Positions 7,691-17,369 are shown, counted from the first letter of the stretch. The stretch is DNA of 64,000 nt from Sphingopyxis sp. LC363 (GCF_000756385.1 NZ_JNFC01000067.1:62001-126000), one strand, 5' to 3'. Program-made: numbers and translations. The notes: generated from the letters alone by a model not told the origin.

Positions 7691-9895
7691 ATGAAAGGCC
7701 TTTTTGCATCCAAAGCGCTGCTGATGATGACGGCAGCCGTGACCGCCGCGCCATCCATGGCGCAAACGGCGCCCGTTGGCGGTTTGTCCGCGCCCAGCCC
7801 GTCGGCCCCAGCCGAGGATCAGGATCAAACCTCGACGCAGAGCGGCCTCGTAGATATCGTCGTGACCGCGACGCGCCGGGAACAGAAGTTGCAGGATGTG
7901 CCGGTCGCGGTGACCGCCGTGACTTCGGAATCGCTTGGCCGTTCGGGTGCGGCCGACATCCGGAATCTCACTCAGGTCGTGCCCGGCTTCTTCGGTGGCC
8001 GCGCTGCGGGCGTGTTCCTGCCCGTTATCCGCGGGGTGGGGTCGAGCAGTATTTCGGTCGGGGACGAGTCAAACGTAGCAACCTATGTCGATGGAATCTA
8101 CCAGGGAGACCCATTTTCCACCTGGACCGATCTCGTCAAGGTCGACCGCGTCGAGGTCCTGCGCGGGCCGCAGGGGACAATATTCGGTCGGAACGCGACG
8201 GGCGGGTTGATCAATGTCATTACGCCTGATCCCAGTTTCGACTTCAGCGGCATGGTTTCGGCGCGCGCGGCCGCCCTCGAGACGGGCGACGGAGACTATA
8301 ATGTGCGCGGCTATCTGACTGGTGGCCTGTCCGATACGATTGCAGCCGATATCGCCGGAATTTACCGCAAAACGGACAGTTTTGTCGACGATCTCGTGCG
8401 CGGTGGGAAAGCTGGCGGCTATCAGGTTGTCGATGTCCGCAGCAAGCTGATGTACCGCGGCGAGAACGGAAACAAGATCGTCCTCACGGGAGAATATTTC
8501 GATCGCAAGGGCTCGGAGAATGTCTACCAGCCCTATGAGAATAACACGGCAGGTCGAGCCTTTCCCGGCGCGATCCTCCCGTTGAAACCCTGGCAGCTGT
8601 CCGCCGATCTGCGCCCCTCGCTCGCCACCCGGCGATACAGTGTCGCCTTGCAGACACGCTTCGATCTAGGCGGGGTCAATCTGGAGACGACCGGGGCATA
8701 TGCCTCCAACCGAACCTCTCAGGCGACGGATTCGGATTCGTCGAATATCTTGCTCGCGACTTTTGTGGCCCCCAAAATCGCATCGGAATATTATAGTCAG
8801 GAAGTGCGCCTGCTCTCGTCCGGCTCCGGGCCGCTTCAATGGATCGCTGGTTTATATGCCTTCCACCTCTCCGGCGACGCCAACTTCATTCTGAGCAGTC
8901 GCGCTGATCCGAGCCAGCCACTGCTCGTGCGCACATTCGACCCCGTCCTGAAGACGACCTCCTATGCCGGATTCGCCGAGGCGACGCTTGAGGTCGTCCC
9001 GCGCCTGTTCGTGACGGGCGGCATTCGCTACACCCATGAGAAAAGAAGTTTCGATCAGATCGTAAACGGCGTCGCCCTTTTTCCGCAGACAGCGGAAAAA
9101 TCCTTTAACAGGGTCACGTATAAAGGCACGGTCCGGTTCGAAATCGGACCGGACACGAATATCTACGCGACCTACAGCACCGGCTTCAAAAGCGGTGTGT
9201 TCAACATGACTGGCGTGTCGCCTCTCGCGGTCGATCCCGAGACGCTCAAAGCCCTCGAAGGCGGTATCAAGTCTGACATCACGCCCTGGCTGCGCGCCAA
9301 TCTCGCCTTGTATCGTTATGATTATAAGGATTTGCAGGTCACTGCCCGCGATCCGTTGGGTCCCGGTTATGTCCTGCAGAACGCCGCGAACGCCACTCTT
9401 TACGGCGGCGAACTCGAAACCACTTTGGCGCCAACCGATCATTTCCGGGTCAACGCGGCGGTCGCCTACGCCCATGCGGAATATGACGATTTTCCGCTCG
9501 CGCAAGTTTTCATTCCCCGGCCAACGGGAGGCAATATCGTGTCGCAAGCGGATGTGTCGGGCAACCGCCTACCGCGGGCACCTCGCTGGACCTTTAACAT
9601 CGCTCCAAGTCTCGACGTACCGCTCGCATCGGGAATGTTGAACATCAACGGCACCCTGTTCCGCAGTTCGGTCGTCTATTTCGACTTCCTGAATTCCGTG
9701 AAGCAGGATCCCTATACGGCGATCAACAGCGAAATTTCGTGGCGAACGGATGACGAAAAGTTTCGGTTCTCGATCTGGGCGACGAATTTGACCAATGAGA
9801 AGATCATCCAGGAAGTTCGGCCCGGCGCGCTTGGCACCGATCTCAGGTACGAGCTGCCCCGGCGTATCGGCGCCGGCGTCGAAGTGAAATTCTGA
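7691..9895 (+). CDS. TonB-dependent outer-membrane receptor
   Basis: 734 residues: Sec signal peptide at the N-terminus (cleavage likely after MAQ), plug domain starting at DIVVTATRREQKLQDVPVAV with the RGVGS and VEVLRGPQGTIFGRNATGG blocks, then a 22-strand barrel ending in a C-terminal aromatic residue (EVKF). Sphingomonads use such receptors for uptake of bulky or poorly soluble substrates as well as iron complexes; its place between a Rieske pair and an aldehyde dehydrogenase points to an aromatic substrate. A GGGAGGG site precedes the ATG. It is a full paralogue of the receptor at 20020-22209. Confidence 0.92.
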   Translation: MKGLFASKALLMMTAAVTAAPSMAQTAPVGGLSAPSPSAPAEDQDQTSTQSGLVDIVVTATRREQKLQDVPVAVTAVTSESLGRSGAADIRNLTQVVPGFFGGRAAGVFLPVIRGVGSSSISVGDESNVATYVDGIYQGDPFSTWTDLVKVDRVEVLRGPQGTIFGRNATGGLINVITPDPSFDFSGMVSARAAALETGDGDYNVRGYLTGGLSDTIAADIAGIYRKTDSFVDDLVRGGKAGGYQVVDVRSKLMYRGENGNKIVLTGEYFDRKGSENVYQPYENNTAGRAFPGAILPLKPWQLSADLRPSLATRRYSVALQTRFDLGGVNLETTGAYASNRTSQATDSDSSNILLATFVAPKIASEYYSQEVRLLSSGSGPLQWIAGLYAFHLSGDANFILSSRADPSQPLLVRTFDPVLKTTSYAGFAEATLEVVPRLFVTGGIRYTHEKRSFDQIVNGVALFPQTAEKSFNRVTYKGTVRFEIGPDTNIYATYSTGFKSGVFNMTGVSPLAVDPETLKALEGGIKSDITPWLRANLALYRYDYKDLQVTARDPLGPGYVLQNAANATLYGGELETTLAPTDHFRVNAAVAYAHAEYDDFPLAQVFIPRPTGGNIVSQADVSGNRLPRAPRWTFNIAPSLDVPLASGMLNINGTLFRSSVVYFDFLNSVKQDPYTAINSEISWRTDDEKFRFSIWATNLTNEKIIQEVRPGALGTDLRYELPRRIGAGVEVKF

Positions 9896-9945
9896 TGCGA
9901 TCGCCGGTCATAGGCTGGCTCGCCCCTCAAGGATTGAGAGCATAG

Positions 9946-11403
9946 ATGGCAATTCCAGATCAGTACGACCTTTACTATGATGGCGGGTGGCATGCACCGA
10001 CGGCGGGCGGGTACAGTCCCTCGCACAATCCGGCCAACGGCTCGCTCATCGCACATGTCGCGCAGGCAGAAAGCGAGGATGTCGACCGGGCAGTCCTCGC
10101 TGCCGCCGTCGGATCCAGGGTCTGGCGCGATGTGCCACCCCTCGAACGTGCCCGGCTGCTGCGCGAAGTAGCGGCAGTCATTCGCCAGAATGCAAAGGAA
10201 TTGGCGCAACTCGATGCTCTCGATTGCGGCAACCCGGTCCGTGAACTGGCGGCCGACTCCCATGTGGCAGCCGCGCTCATCGACTATTTCTCCGGGCTGG
10301 TGACGGAGATGAAAGGTGCTTCGGTCCCCGTCGGACCAGATGCGGTCAACTTCTCCGTCAGGCAGCCATTTGGCGTCGTCGCCCGCATTCTGGCCTTCAA
10401 TCATCCGTTTCTGTTCTGCGCCGGCAAGGTTGCCGCTCCCCTTGCAGCCGGCAATGCGGTAATCGTCAAGCCATCCGAACAGGCTCCCCTGTCAGCACTC
10501 CGCTTCGCCGAGCTGATCGACGGCTTGTTGCCGTCGGGTACGTTCAGCGTCCTTACGGGAGGAGCCGAAACGGGGGCGGCGTTAGCGGCCCACCCCAAGG
10601 TGGCGATGATCAGCTTGGTGGGGAGCGCGGCTGCAGGTCGCGCTCTGATGCGCGAGGCCAGTCCAACGCTCAAGCCAGTCTTGCTCGAACTTGGCGGCAA
10701 GAATGCCCTGATAGCCTATGGCGATGCCGATCCCGCCGAAGTAGCAAAAGCCTTGATCCAGGGCATGAATTTTGCGTGGTGCGGCCAATCATGCGGGTCG
10801 ACGAGCCGGGCGTTCATACATGAGGACATCTACGACGCGGTTCTGGCTCGTATCGAGGAGGAAGCCCAGCGGTTTCAGCCGGGCGATCCGTCCAACGAGG
10901 CGACTTCGATGGGCGCGATCATCAGCGCGAAACAGCATGAGCGCATAGTCGGATTCATCGATAGCGCCCAGGCGGAAGGCGCTCGACTGATATGCGGCGG
11001 GGGGCCACCGGCCGACCAAGCTCTTGCGCGCGGCCTGTACATCGAGCCGACAGTGTTTGCCGACGTTACCCCTGACATGCGCTTGGCCCGCGAAGAGGTT
11101 TTCGGGCCGGTGCTCGGAATCCTGCGATGGTCCGACGAGCCGACGATGATCGAGGTCGTCAACGAACTGGAGTATGGATTGACCTGCTCAATCTGGACAC
11201 GAGATCTCGAACGCGCGCACCGCACCGCCATGGCCGTCGACGTAGGCTATGTCTGGATCAACGAGACCTCACGCCACATTCTTGGAGCCCCCTTCGGCGG
11301 AATGAAACAGTCGGGCATCGGCCGTGAGGAATGCCTCGGCGAACTGCTGGCGTTCACCCAGGAGAAAAATATCTTCATCTCGTTGGGATCGGGCAACCGG
11401 TGA
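9946..11403 (+). CDS. NAD(P)-dependent aldehyde dehydrogenase
   Basis: 485 residues. The catalytic Cys lies in GQSCGSTSR and the general-base Glu in LELGGKN; NAD-binding residues appear in KPSEQAP and LVGSAAAG. It belongs to the broad group of aromatic or aliphatic aldehyde dehydrogenases (semialdehyde and benzaldehyde types). In this operon it probably oxidises an aldehyde produced by ring fission or side-chain shortening. The next gene starts in its stop codon (GTGA). Substrate specificity is not readable from the sequence. Confidence 0.9.
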   Translation: MAIPDQYDLYYDGGWHAPTAGGYSPSHNPANGSLIAHVAQAESEDVDRAVLAAAVGSRVWRDVPPLERARLLREVAAVIRQNAKELAQLDALDCGNPVRELAADSHVAAALIDYFSGLVTEMKGASVPVGPDAVNFSVRQPFGVVARILAFNHPFLFCAGKVAAPLAAGNAVIVKPSEQAPLSALRFAELIDGLLPSGTFSVLTGGAETGAALAAHPKVAMISLVGSAAAGRALMREASPTLKPVLLELGGKNALIAYGDADPAEVAKALIQGMNFAWCGQSCGSTSRAFIHEDIYDAVLARIEEEAQRFQPGDPSNEATSMGAIISAKQHERIVGFIDSAQAEGARLICGGGPPADQALARGLYIEPTVFADVTPDMRLAREEVFGPVLGILRWSDEPTMIEVVNELEYGLTCSIWTRDLERAHRTAMAVDVGYVWINETSRHILGAPFGGMKQSGIGREECLGELLAFTQEKNIFISLGSGNR

Positions 11404-12800
11404 CGGGCGGGGGCGCGCCTCCTGTGCTGCAACCGGCGCTCGGCACAGCACGCACGCCGCCTGGCGAGGGCGAAGCCGCGCTGGCTGTGGCGGGGGCGGC
11501 TTTCCGCCGCCGCATCGCCATGTTTTTCCTGACCTTTGCTCTCACACTCAACTTTGTTGACCGGCAGATCGTCAACATTCTAGCCGAACCGATCCGGGAA
11601 GAGTTGCAGCTGGCGGACTGGCAAATCGGGCTGATGTCGGGCCTTGCCTTTGCCTTGCTTTATAGCGTCGCCGGAATCCCGCTCGCGCGCTGGGCGGATC
11701 GCGGCAACCGGCCAAAGATCATGGCATTTTCCGTTCTCGTCTGGAGCGGGTTCACCATCGCCTGCAGCCTCGCGCGAAGCTTTCCCCAACTTTTGGTGGG
11801 GCGTGTCGGAGTGGGGATTGGCGAGGCCGGCCTGACACCTGCCGCAAATTCGCTCATCGTCGATTATTACCCACCCGAGCGGCGCGCGTCGGCGCTTTCG
11901 CTCTACTATCTTGGCGTGCCGTTGGGAACGTTGGCGGGGATGGCATTGGGAGGGCTGGTTGCCGATGCCTATGGCTGGCGCACCGCCTTTCTGGTGGCCG
12001 GCATACCAGGTGTCGTCCTTGCCCCCTTTTTGCTGCTGGTTTTGCGCGAACCGCGCAAGGCGCACGCCGCTCTGTTGCGAACGGCGCCGCCGGGCGCTCT
12101 CGCGGCGGTAAAGACGCTTTGGGCGGTTCGCACCTACCGGCTCATCGTGATCGCGACTGCGCTGCAAGCCGCGGTAGGATATGGCTTCGGACCTTTCATC
12201 GCATCTTTTTTTATCCGCAATCATGGCCCGGAGATCGTCGCCATGGCCACCCAGGCCGGGATGGGGGTTTCGGGGTTCCTGGGCCTGACGCTCGGTCTTT
12301 CCACAGGTCTCGCAGGCGCCGCCGGCGTGTGGCTCGGTGGGTTGCTGGCCGATCGGTTCGGCCGGAGCGACGTCCGAGCCTATGTAACCATCCCTGCGTT
12401 TGCGTCGCTGGCGGCCCTTCCCTGTTATGCCGTCATCTTCAGCATCGACAGTGGCGCGCTGGCGCTTGCGGGCCTTGCGCTTCCCAACATGCTAGGGGCC
12501 ATGTGGATGGGCCCGGTCCACAGTACCCAGCAAAGCGTCTCACCGCCGGAGATCCGTGGCGGCGCGACCGCCCTCTTCCTTCTGGTCTTGAACCTGGTCG
12601 GCGTGGGTTTGGGACCGCTGTTCGTCGGGACGGCCAGCGACGCGATCTCGTGGCAGTTCGATCAAGATTCCGGCAGGAGTTTGCGTGCCGCCCTCATCCT
12701 TACAAGCCTGGTCGCACCATTCTCCGCATTTCTTTTCTGGCGCGCGCGGTCGTCGATCGGGCGCGACATGACCAGGTGGAAGGCCGTCAATCCAGTGTGA
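11400..12800 (+). CDS. MFS transporter (spinster-like)
   Basis: 466 residues from the GTG at 11400, which overlaps the previous stop (GTGA); an upstream in-frame ATG at 11331 would overlap the dehydrogenase by 70 bases and adds non-hydrophobic sequence. The first membrane segment has NFVDRQIVNILAEPI, the mark of the spinster/anion-cation-symporter branch, and the loop 2-3 motif is ARWADRGNR. Twelve hydrophobic segments are expected. It probably moves the aromatic substrate or an acidic intermediate across the inner membrane, complementing the TonB receptor upstream. Confidence 0.88.
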   Translation: MTGGGAPPVLQPALGTARTPPGEGEAALAVAGAAFRRRIAMFFLTFALTLNFVDRQIVNILAEPIREELQLADWQIGLMSGLAFALLYSVAGIPLARWADRGNRPKIMAFSVLVWSGFTIACSLARSFPQLLVGRVGVGIGEAGLTPAANSLIVDYYPPERRASALSLYYLGVPLGTLAGMALGGLVADAYGWRTAFLVAGIPGVVLAPFLLLVLREPRKAHAALLRTAPPGALAAVKTLWAVRTYRLIVIATALQAAVGYGFGPFIASFFIRNHGPEIVAMATQAGMGVSGFLGLTLGLSTGLAGAAGVWLGGLLADRFGRSDVRAYVTIPAFASLAALPCYAVIFSIDSGALALAGLALPNMLGAMWMGPVHSTQQSVSPPEIRGGATALFLLVLNLVGVGLGPLFVGTASDAISWQFDQDSGRSLRAALILTSLVAPFSAFLFWRARSSIGRDMTRWKAVNPV

Positions 12801-12830
12801 CACAAATTGTTCATCATCATTGTCTGGAGA

Positions 12831-14255
12831 ATGAAATTGTCAGCGGAAAATCATCTAGCAATGGGCGCCGGCGGCACCTTGCCGGCCGGCAAGGGCGATC
12901 GCGCGCCGTCAGGACCGCACCGCATGCCGGACCGCCTCGACATACGCGGCCGCGACTATGACGCGGCAGGCCTGCGATCGCTTGTGGCACCGGGCTGGAT
13001 TCATTCGGCGGTGTATACCGACGCGAAGATTTTCGATCTTGAACTCGAGCGGATTTTCCACACCGGTTGGCTGTTCATCGGCCATGAGAGCGAGATTGCA
13101 AAAACGGGCGAGTTCAAGCGTCGGCAGATGGGCCGTCAACCGGTCATTTTTGTTCGCGGCCAGGATGGCGAGATCCGCGTTTTCCTGAACCGCTGCCGAC
13201 ACAGGGGCGCAATCGTCTGCGAGGTGGACGAAGGCAGGGACAGCTTTTTCCGCTGCTGGTATCACGGCTGGACCTATTCCAATGCTGGCGAACTGGTCAG
13301 CGTTTCCGGGCCCGACGGCTATGGGCCGAGTTTCGACGCGAGCGAAAACGGTCTCACGCCGGTGCCGCGGGTCGAAAATTATCGCGGCTTCATATTCGCG
13401 GCTTTGAGCGAAAAGGTCCTTCCGCTCGAGGACTATCTCGGCAACGCAGCCAAGGTGATCGACATCCTGGTCGACGCGGCACCGGGCGGAGAGTTGAGCG
13501 TGCGAGCCGGATCCAACCGGACGATCTATAAAGGAAATTGGAAGCAGGTCGGGATGGATGGATATCATCCGTTGTTCGTCCATGCCTCGGTGCTGGCGAC
13601 ATGGGAACGACACACCGATTCGGGTCACAGCCTCGGTGCCACGCACAGTGCGAACCCCTTCGACTTCGACGGAATCTCGGAAACGCGCGACTTCGGTCAT
13701 GGCCACACGATGCTCGATTTCCGTAAGCATCGGCTCAAGCACTCGGGAAAATATCGCGCGCTTCTGGAAAACACGCCGGGAGGGGCAGACTATATCGACG
13801 CGCTCTATGCAGAGCATGATGTTGCCTGGGCGGACATGCTGCTTGCCATGGCGGGCGATCCTCACGTCGGCGTTTTTCCAAACCTGCAACTGATCAACAA
13901 CCAGATCCGGATCGTTAATCCCCTGTCTGTCGACGAGACCGAGGTCGTGATGTTCCCTGTGCTGTTCTCCAACGTCAGCACCGAAATCAATGCGCTGCGA
14001 CTTCGCCAGCATGAATCCTTTTATGGACCCGCAGGATCCGGATCGACAGACGACGCCGAGATTTTCGAGCGGGTGCAACTCGGCCTGGAGGCTAATCTCG
14101 ATCCGTGGATCAATATATCGCGCGGGATGGAGCGCGAGTGGGTTGATGAAGATGGGACGATCGTCGGCCATGTTTCCGACGAGGTTCCGCAGCGCGCTCA
14201 GATCCGGCAATGGCTGGCGATGATGGCCGAAGAATCGCCCGATGGGAGGCGTTAG
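12831..14255 (+). CDS. Rieske ring-hydroxylating oxygenase, alpha subunit (pair 2, benzoate-dioxygenase-like class)
   Basis: 474 residues from the ATG at 12831 (a TTG at 12807 is also in frame; an N-terminal extension relative to relatives makes the start uncertain). Rieske ligands Cys122, His124, Cys142 and His145 (CRHRG, CWYHGW). The mononuclear iron motif is MDGYHPLFVH. The long alpha subunit and the block IRIVNPLSVDETEV resemble the benzoate/toluate dioxygenase class and the alpha subunit of pair 4. That class adds O2 across C1-C2 of aromatic carboxylates. The PdxA-like gene two places downstream supports a carboxylated substrate. No BenC-type reductase is present in the window. Confidence 0.9.
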   Translation: MKLSAENHLAMGAGGTLPAGKGDRAPSGPHRMPDRLDIRGRDYDAAGLRSLVAPGWIHSAVYTDAKIFDLELERIFHTGWLFIGHESEIAKTGEFKRRQMGRQPVIFVRGQDGEIRVFLNRCRHRGAIVCEVDEGRDSFFRCWYHGWTYSNAGELVSVSGPDGYGPSFDASENGLTPVPRVENYRGFIFAALSEKVLPLEDYLGNAAKVIDILVDAAPGGELSVRAGSNRTIYKGNWKQVGMDGYHPLFVHASVLATWERHTDSGHSLGATHSANPFDFDGISETRDFGHGHTMLDFRKHRLKHSGKYRALLENTPGGADYIDALYAEHDVAWADMLLAMAGDPHVGVFPNLQLINNQIRIVNPLSVDETEVVMFPVLFSNVSTEINALRLRQHESFYGPAGSGSTDDAEIFERVQLGLEANLDPWINISRGMEREWVDEDGTIVGHVSDEVPQRAQIRQWLAMMAEESPDGRR

Positions 14256-14256
14256 G

Positions 14257-14805
14257 ATGAACATGGTAGCAGCAGATCTTTGCGATTTCACCGTCTTCTC
14301 GGAATTGAAGGAGAGCCGGGCAATCCTGCCCGGGAGCGACATTTTCGGCAAAATCGAAGCATTTTTGTATTTTGAGGCCGAATTGATGGACAGCCACGCC
14401 TATGACGATTGGCTCGCGCTCTGGGAGCCGGGCGGCCTCTACTGGGTTCCCTCCAATCAGGCCGACCTCGACCCCGATCGGTCCGTCTCGATCATCTACG
14501 AGCATTATGACCAGATCTCGGATCGAATATTCCGCCTGAAGGATAAGCGGATGCATTCGCAAAGTCCGAAGTCGCGTCTGATCCGCATCGTCTCGAACAT
14601 TACGGTCGCCGCATCCGGCGGATCCGATGTCCTTGTCAGTTCAAACTTCATCCTGGGCGAGGCGCGCTCCGGTCAGCATCAATCCTTGTTCGCGCGCGCG
14701 ACCCACCTCCTGAAACAGGGGGCCGATGGCTTCAAAATCTTGGGCAAGAAGGTCTATCTGATCAACAATGATGCGCCCATGCGCAATGTGACCTTCCTGC
14801 TATGA
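14257..14805 (+). CDS. Rieske ring-hydroxylating oxygenase, beta subunit (pair 2)
   Basis: 182 residues; the ATG at 14257 is preferred because GGGAGG lies 8 bases upstream and it follows the alpha stop directly. The core (FEAELMDSHAYDDWLALWEPGGLYWVPS, then ISDRIFRLK) is that of benzoate-class beta subunits, including the YWVP element shared with the beta subunit of pair 4. Structural subunit for the upstream alpha protein. It overlaps the downstream PdxA-like gene by four bases. Confidence 0.9.
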   Translation: MNMVAADLCDFTVFSELKESRAILPGSDIFGKIEAFLYFEAELMDSHAYDDWLALWEPGGLYWVPSNQADLDPDRSVSIIYEHYDQISDRIFRLKDKRMHSQSPKSRLIRIVSNITVAASGGSDVLVSSNFILGEARSGQHQSLFARATHLLKQGADGFKILGKKVYLINNDAPMRNVTFLL

Positions 14806-15812
14806 GAGGTGCAGGCGAAGGAGCGGGCAAGCCGCGCCGTGAGCAGCCACTCATCGCTACCGTCATTGGCGATCCGGCGGGTATCGGTCCAGAGGTCTGT
14901 GTCAAGGCACTCGCCGCCGGCAACCACGCGGCGCGGCACCTATTGATCGGAAGCATCGACGCTGTCCGGTTCGCGGCCGCGGCGAGCGGGATTAGCCCTC
15001 CCATCTACCAGGTGGAAACGCCGGATGAGGTGTCCGGTGCGGTTGGCGAAATCGCCGTTCTCGACCACGGCTCGCTGGCGAGGGGGGCATGGGATATCGG
15101 ACAGTCGGGCGCCGCTTCGGGCCGGGCGGTGATAGAATGGATCCGCTTGGCCGAGCAATTGGCTCGCAATGGAGAGATCGATGGCTGGATCATGGCCCCG
15201 GTCGACTCGCAATCACTCAAGGCGTCTGGCGAAATATCGTCGATCGACGATCTTCAGCCGACTGGAACCTATCTATTGCGAGTCAGCCCCTCGTTGCGGA
15301 TCGTCCCAATCACCGAGCATATCAGCATCGCCGAGGTCCCGGGCACTGTCTCTGCCGCGGCGGTGTCGTCGCTGATCGGTCTCGTTGACGAGACTTTCAG
15401 GCGTTGGGGCGTCAATGCCCCCAGGATCGGCGTCGCCGGCCTGAATCCGCACGCGATGGGAACTGAAGAAGTGCGCGAGATCGCGCCGGCGGTCGAACGG
15501 GAGCGCGCGGCGGGGCGCCGCGTCGAGGGGCCGGTGTCGCCCGATTCGATATTTCGTCTTGCCATGGAGGGGCGATACGACGTCGTTGTCTCAATGTATC
15601 ATGACCAGGGCCAGATTGCGCTCAAGACGGCTGCCTTCGAAGGCGCGTGCACCATCTATATCGGCCTCGATTATGTTCATCTGACCGTACCGCACGGATC
15701 TGCCATGGAAATTGCGGGACAGGGCATCGCCCAGCACGCCAGCATGGCCTCCGCGATGAAGATGGCCGAATCACTCTGCTTCGGGAGAGGGTTTTATGCC
15801 GGCGACGATTGA
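14802..15812 (+). CDS. PdxA-family dehydrogenase, likely cis-diol-carboxylate dehydrogenase (TphB-like)
   Basis: 336 residues of the 4-hydroxythreonine-4-phosphate dehydrogenase (PdxA) fold: GDPAGIGPEV near the N-terminus, metal-binding His in ITEHIS, GLNPH and MYHDQG. The PGHTE element that holds the phosphate of the PdxA substrate is TGTY here, so vitamin B6 synthesis is unlikely. The known non-PdxA role for this family is TphB, which oxidatively decarboxylates a terephthalate cis-dihydrodiol. Its overlap with a Rieske beta gene supports such a job: NAD-dependent oxidation of a cis-diol carboxylate with loss of CO2. A second copy with a matching change is at 28003-29025. Confidence 0.82.
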   Translation: MRGAGEGAGKPRREQPLIATVIGDPAGIGPEVCVKALAAGNHAARHLLIGSIDAVRFAAAASGISPPIYQVETPDEVSGAVGEIAVLDHGSLARGAWDIGQSGAASGRAVIEWIRLAEQLARNGEIDGWIMAPVDSQSLKASGEISSIDDLQPTGTYLLRVSPSLRIVPITEHISIAEVPGTVSAAAVSSLIGLVDETFRRWGVNAPRIGVAGLNPHAMGTEEVREIAPAVERERAAGRRVEGPVSPDSIFRLAMEGRYDVVVSMYHDQGQIALKTAAFEGACTIYIGLDYVHLTVPHGSAMEIAGQGIAQHASMASAMKMAESLCFGRGFYAGDD

Positions 15813-16497
15813 CCCCGGACTTCAGATGCAGGTGCGCATGGCGGCGCGCGGCCTGGCGCACGCCGGGCTCGTGCACGCGTTCGGCCATTGCAGTGCGCGC
15901 ATCGATGCGCGGCACTTTCTTGTCTGTGCCGCAATGCCCATGGGGCTTATCAAGGACGAACCCGGTACTATTGTCTCGGTCGATGGCGCCCTTCCCCAAA
16001 AAGTGCTTGGCGAAGTGCGCGCGCACCAGGCGATTTATGCCGCGCGGTCCGATGTCGGCGGCATTTGTCGCATCATGCCCGCCGCCACCATGTCGTTGTC
16101 GACGCTCGGGATCACACCGGCGGCGCGGCACGGCCTAGGCGCCTATTTCGCTCCCCGGCCGCCGCTTTGGGACGATCCCAGGCTCCTGCGCGACGACGCT
16201 TCAGCGAGAAATCTTGCAATTGCCCTTGGCGAGGCTCGTGCGATCGTCATGCGAGGAAACGGAGCGATTACGGTCGGGCAAGATCTGAAGGAAGCTGCGA
16301 CTTTTGCCTTCTTCCTCGAAGACGCCGCGCGGGTAGAGCGCGACGTGCGCTCGATGGGGTTCGGCCCTCAACACGGGCTTCTCGATGAAGACGAGATACG
16401 CGCGCGCCAGACCCTGGCCGGCGGCGTCGTTGAGCGGATGTGGAGTTGGCTGACGGCGATGGACGTGACCGAAGGTCGAGGAGCAAGCGGCGGATGA
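15796..16497 (+). CDS. Class II aldolase/adducin-family protein without zinc histidines
   Basis: 233 residues with the class II aldolase framework (AGLVHAFGHCSARID at about 22-36, IKDEPGTIVSVDG, GEVRAHQAIYAARSDV, RGNGAITVG). In working aldolases a HTH element and a later NHG supply three zinc His; here the corresponding segments read GGICRIMPAAT and RGNGA, so all three appear lost, while the Glu in GEVRAH remains. Class II aldolase homologues serve as decarboxylases in phthalate pathways (PhtC), which would fit the PdxA-like neighbour, but without the metal site the role is unclear. It starts 17 bases inside the PdxA-like gene. Confidence 0.75.
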   Translation: MPATIDPGLQMQVRMAARGLAHAGLVHAFGHCSARIDARHFLVCAAMPMGLIKDEPGTIVSVDGALPQKVLGEVRAHQAIYAARSDVGGICRIMPAATMSLSTLGITPAARHGLGAYFAPRPPLWDDPRLLRDDASARNLAIALGEARAIVMRGNGAITVGQDLKEAATFAFFLEDAARVERDVRSMGFGPQHGLLDEDEIRARQTLAGGVVERMWSWLTAMDVTEGRGASGG

Positions 16498-16564
16498 CGT
16501 CAGGCGCGGTGCTCGCATATGCCCCGTTGCCTCGCCCGAATACCAGCAAGAAAGAGGAAACGAT

Positions 16565-17347
16565 ATGACCGACATGACCAAGACAGACACCTTCGCGGGG
16601 CGCGTCGCGCTCATCACGGGCGCGGGACAAGGAATCGGGCGGGTTTTCGCCAAAGGCTTCGCGCGCGCCGGTGCGAAAATCGCCATCGTCGAACTGAACG
16701 AAGACAGCGGACGGTCGGTAGCGGCCGAGGTCGAAGCGGAATGTGGCGCCGGCACCGTTATCGCCATTCGGGCCGATGTGGCCGATCCGGCAGCCGTCGA
16801 CGCCGCCATAGCGGAGACATTGGAGGCCTTTGGCCGCATTGACGTCGCCATCAACAATGCGGCGATCTTCTCGACGCTGAAAATGCGGCCCTTCGAGGAA
16901 ATCCCGTTTGACGAGTGGAGACAGGTCATGCGCGTGAACGTCGATGGCGTAATGCTGGTGTCCAAGGCGTGCGCGCCGGTAATGCGAGGTAATCGTCATG
17001 GGCGCATCATCAACATCTCGTCCGGGGTGGTGACTATGGGCCGACCGCACTATTTACATTATGTGGCTTCCAAAGCGGCGGTGGTCGGTATGACGCGCGC
17101 CATGGCGCGTGAACTCGGCGCCGACGGGATCACGGTGAATGCGCTGCTTCCGGGCGCAACCTTCACGGAGATCGAGCGCGAGACGGTGACGCCCGCGCAA
17201 AAGACCCAGATATTGAACATGCAGTGCATCAAGCGCCACGAGACCGCAGACGACTTGCTCGCCGCAGCGCTTTACCTCGCGTCCGACGGCGCAGAATTTG
17301 TGACGGGCCAGTCGATAGCCGTCGATGGCGGTACGACGTTTCGCTGA
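16565..17347 (+). CDS. SDR-family oxidoreductase
   Basis: 260 residues, classical short-chain dehydrogenase: cofactor motif TGAGQGIG (about 19-26), NNAA, catalytic Ser in ISSGVV, YVASK as YxxxK. A preference for NAD(H) is likely since the residue after the second strand is acidic (VELNED). It ends the first plus-strand catabolic operon. It could oxidise a dihydrodiol or an alcohol intermediate; the sequence alone does not say. GAGGAAA precedes the ATG. Confidence 0.88.
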   Translation: MTDMTKTDTFAGRVALITGAGQGIGRVFAKGFARAGAKIAIVELNEDSGRSVAAEVEAECGAGTVIAIRADVADPAAVDAAIAETLEAFGRIDVAINNAAIFSTLKMRPFEEIPFDEWRQVMRVNVDGVMLVSKACAPVMRGNRHGRIINISSGVVTMGRPHYLHYVASKAAVVGMTRAMARELGADGITVNALLPGATFTEIERETVTPAQKTQILNMQCIKRHETADDLLAAALYLASDGAEFVTGQSIAVDGGTTFR

Positions 17348-17351
17348 ACAG

Positions 17352-17369
17352 GCCCGCAACGAGGCGGGC
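17352..17369 (+). terminator. Small GC hairpin after the SDR gene
   Basis: GCCCGC and GCGGGC form a perfect 6-bp stem with the loop AACGAG, 5 bases after the SDR stop codon. No T-tract follows, so it is at most a weak terminator or an mRNA 3'-end stabiliser. Confidence 0.35.

Noticed and set aside
12909-14351. 480-codon open frame on the minus strand
   Set aside because: Antisense to Rieske alpha of pair 2, whose iron-ligand motifs are intact; the product has no recognisable domain.
14802-15812. Assignment as pdxA of vitamin B6 synthesis
   Set aside because: The phosphate-binding HT pair of PdxA is missing in this and in the 28003-29025 copy, and both sit in oxygenase operons.
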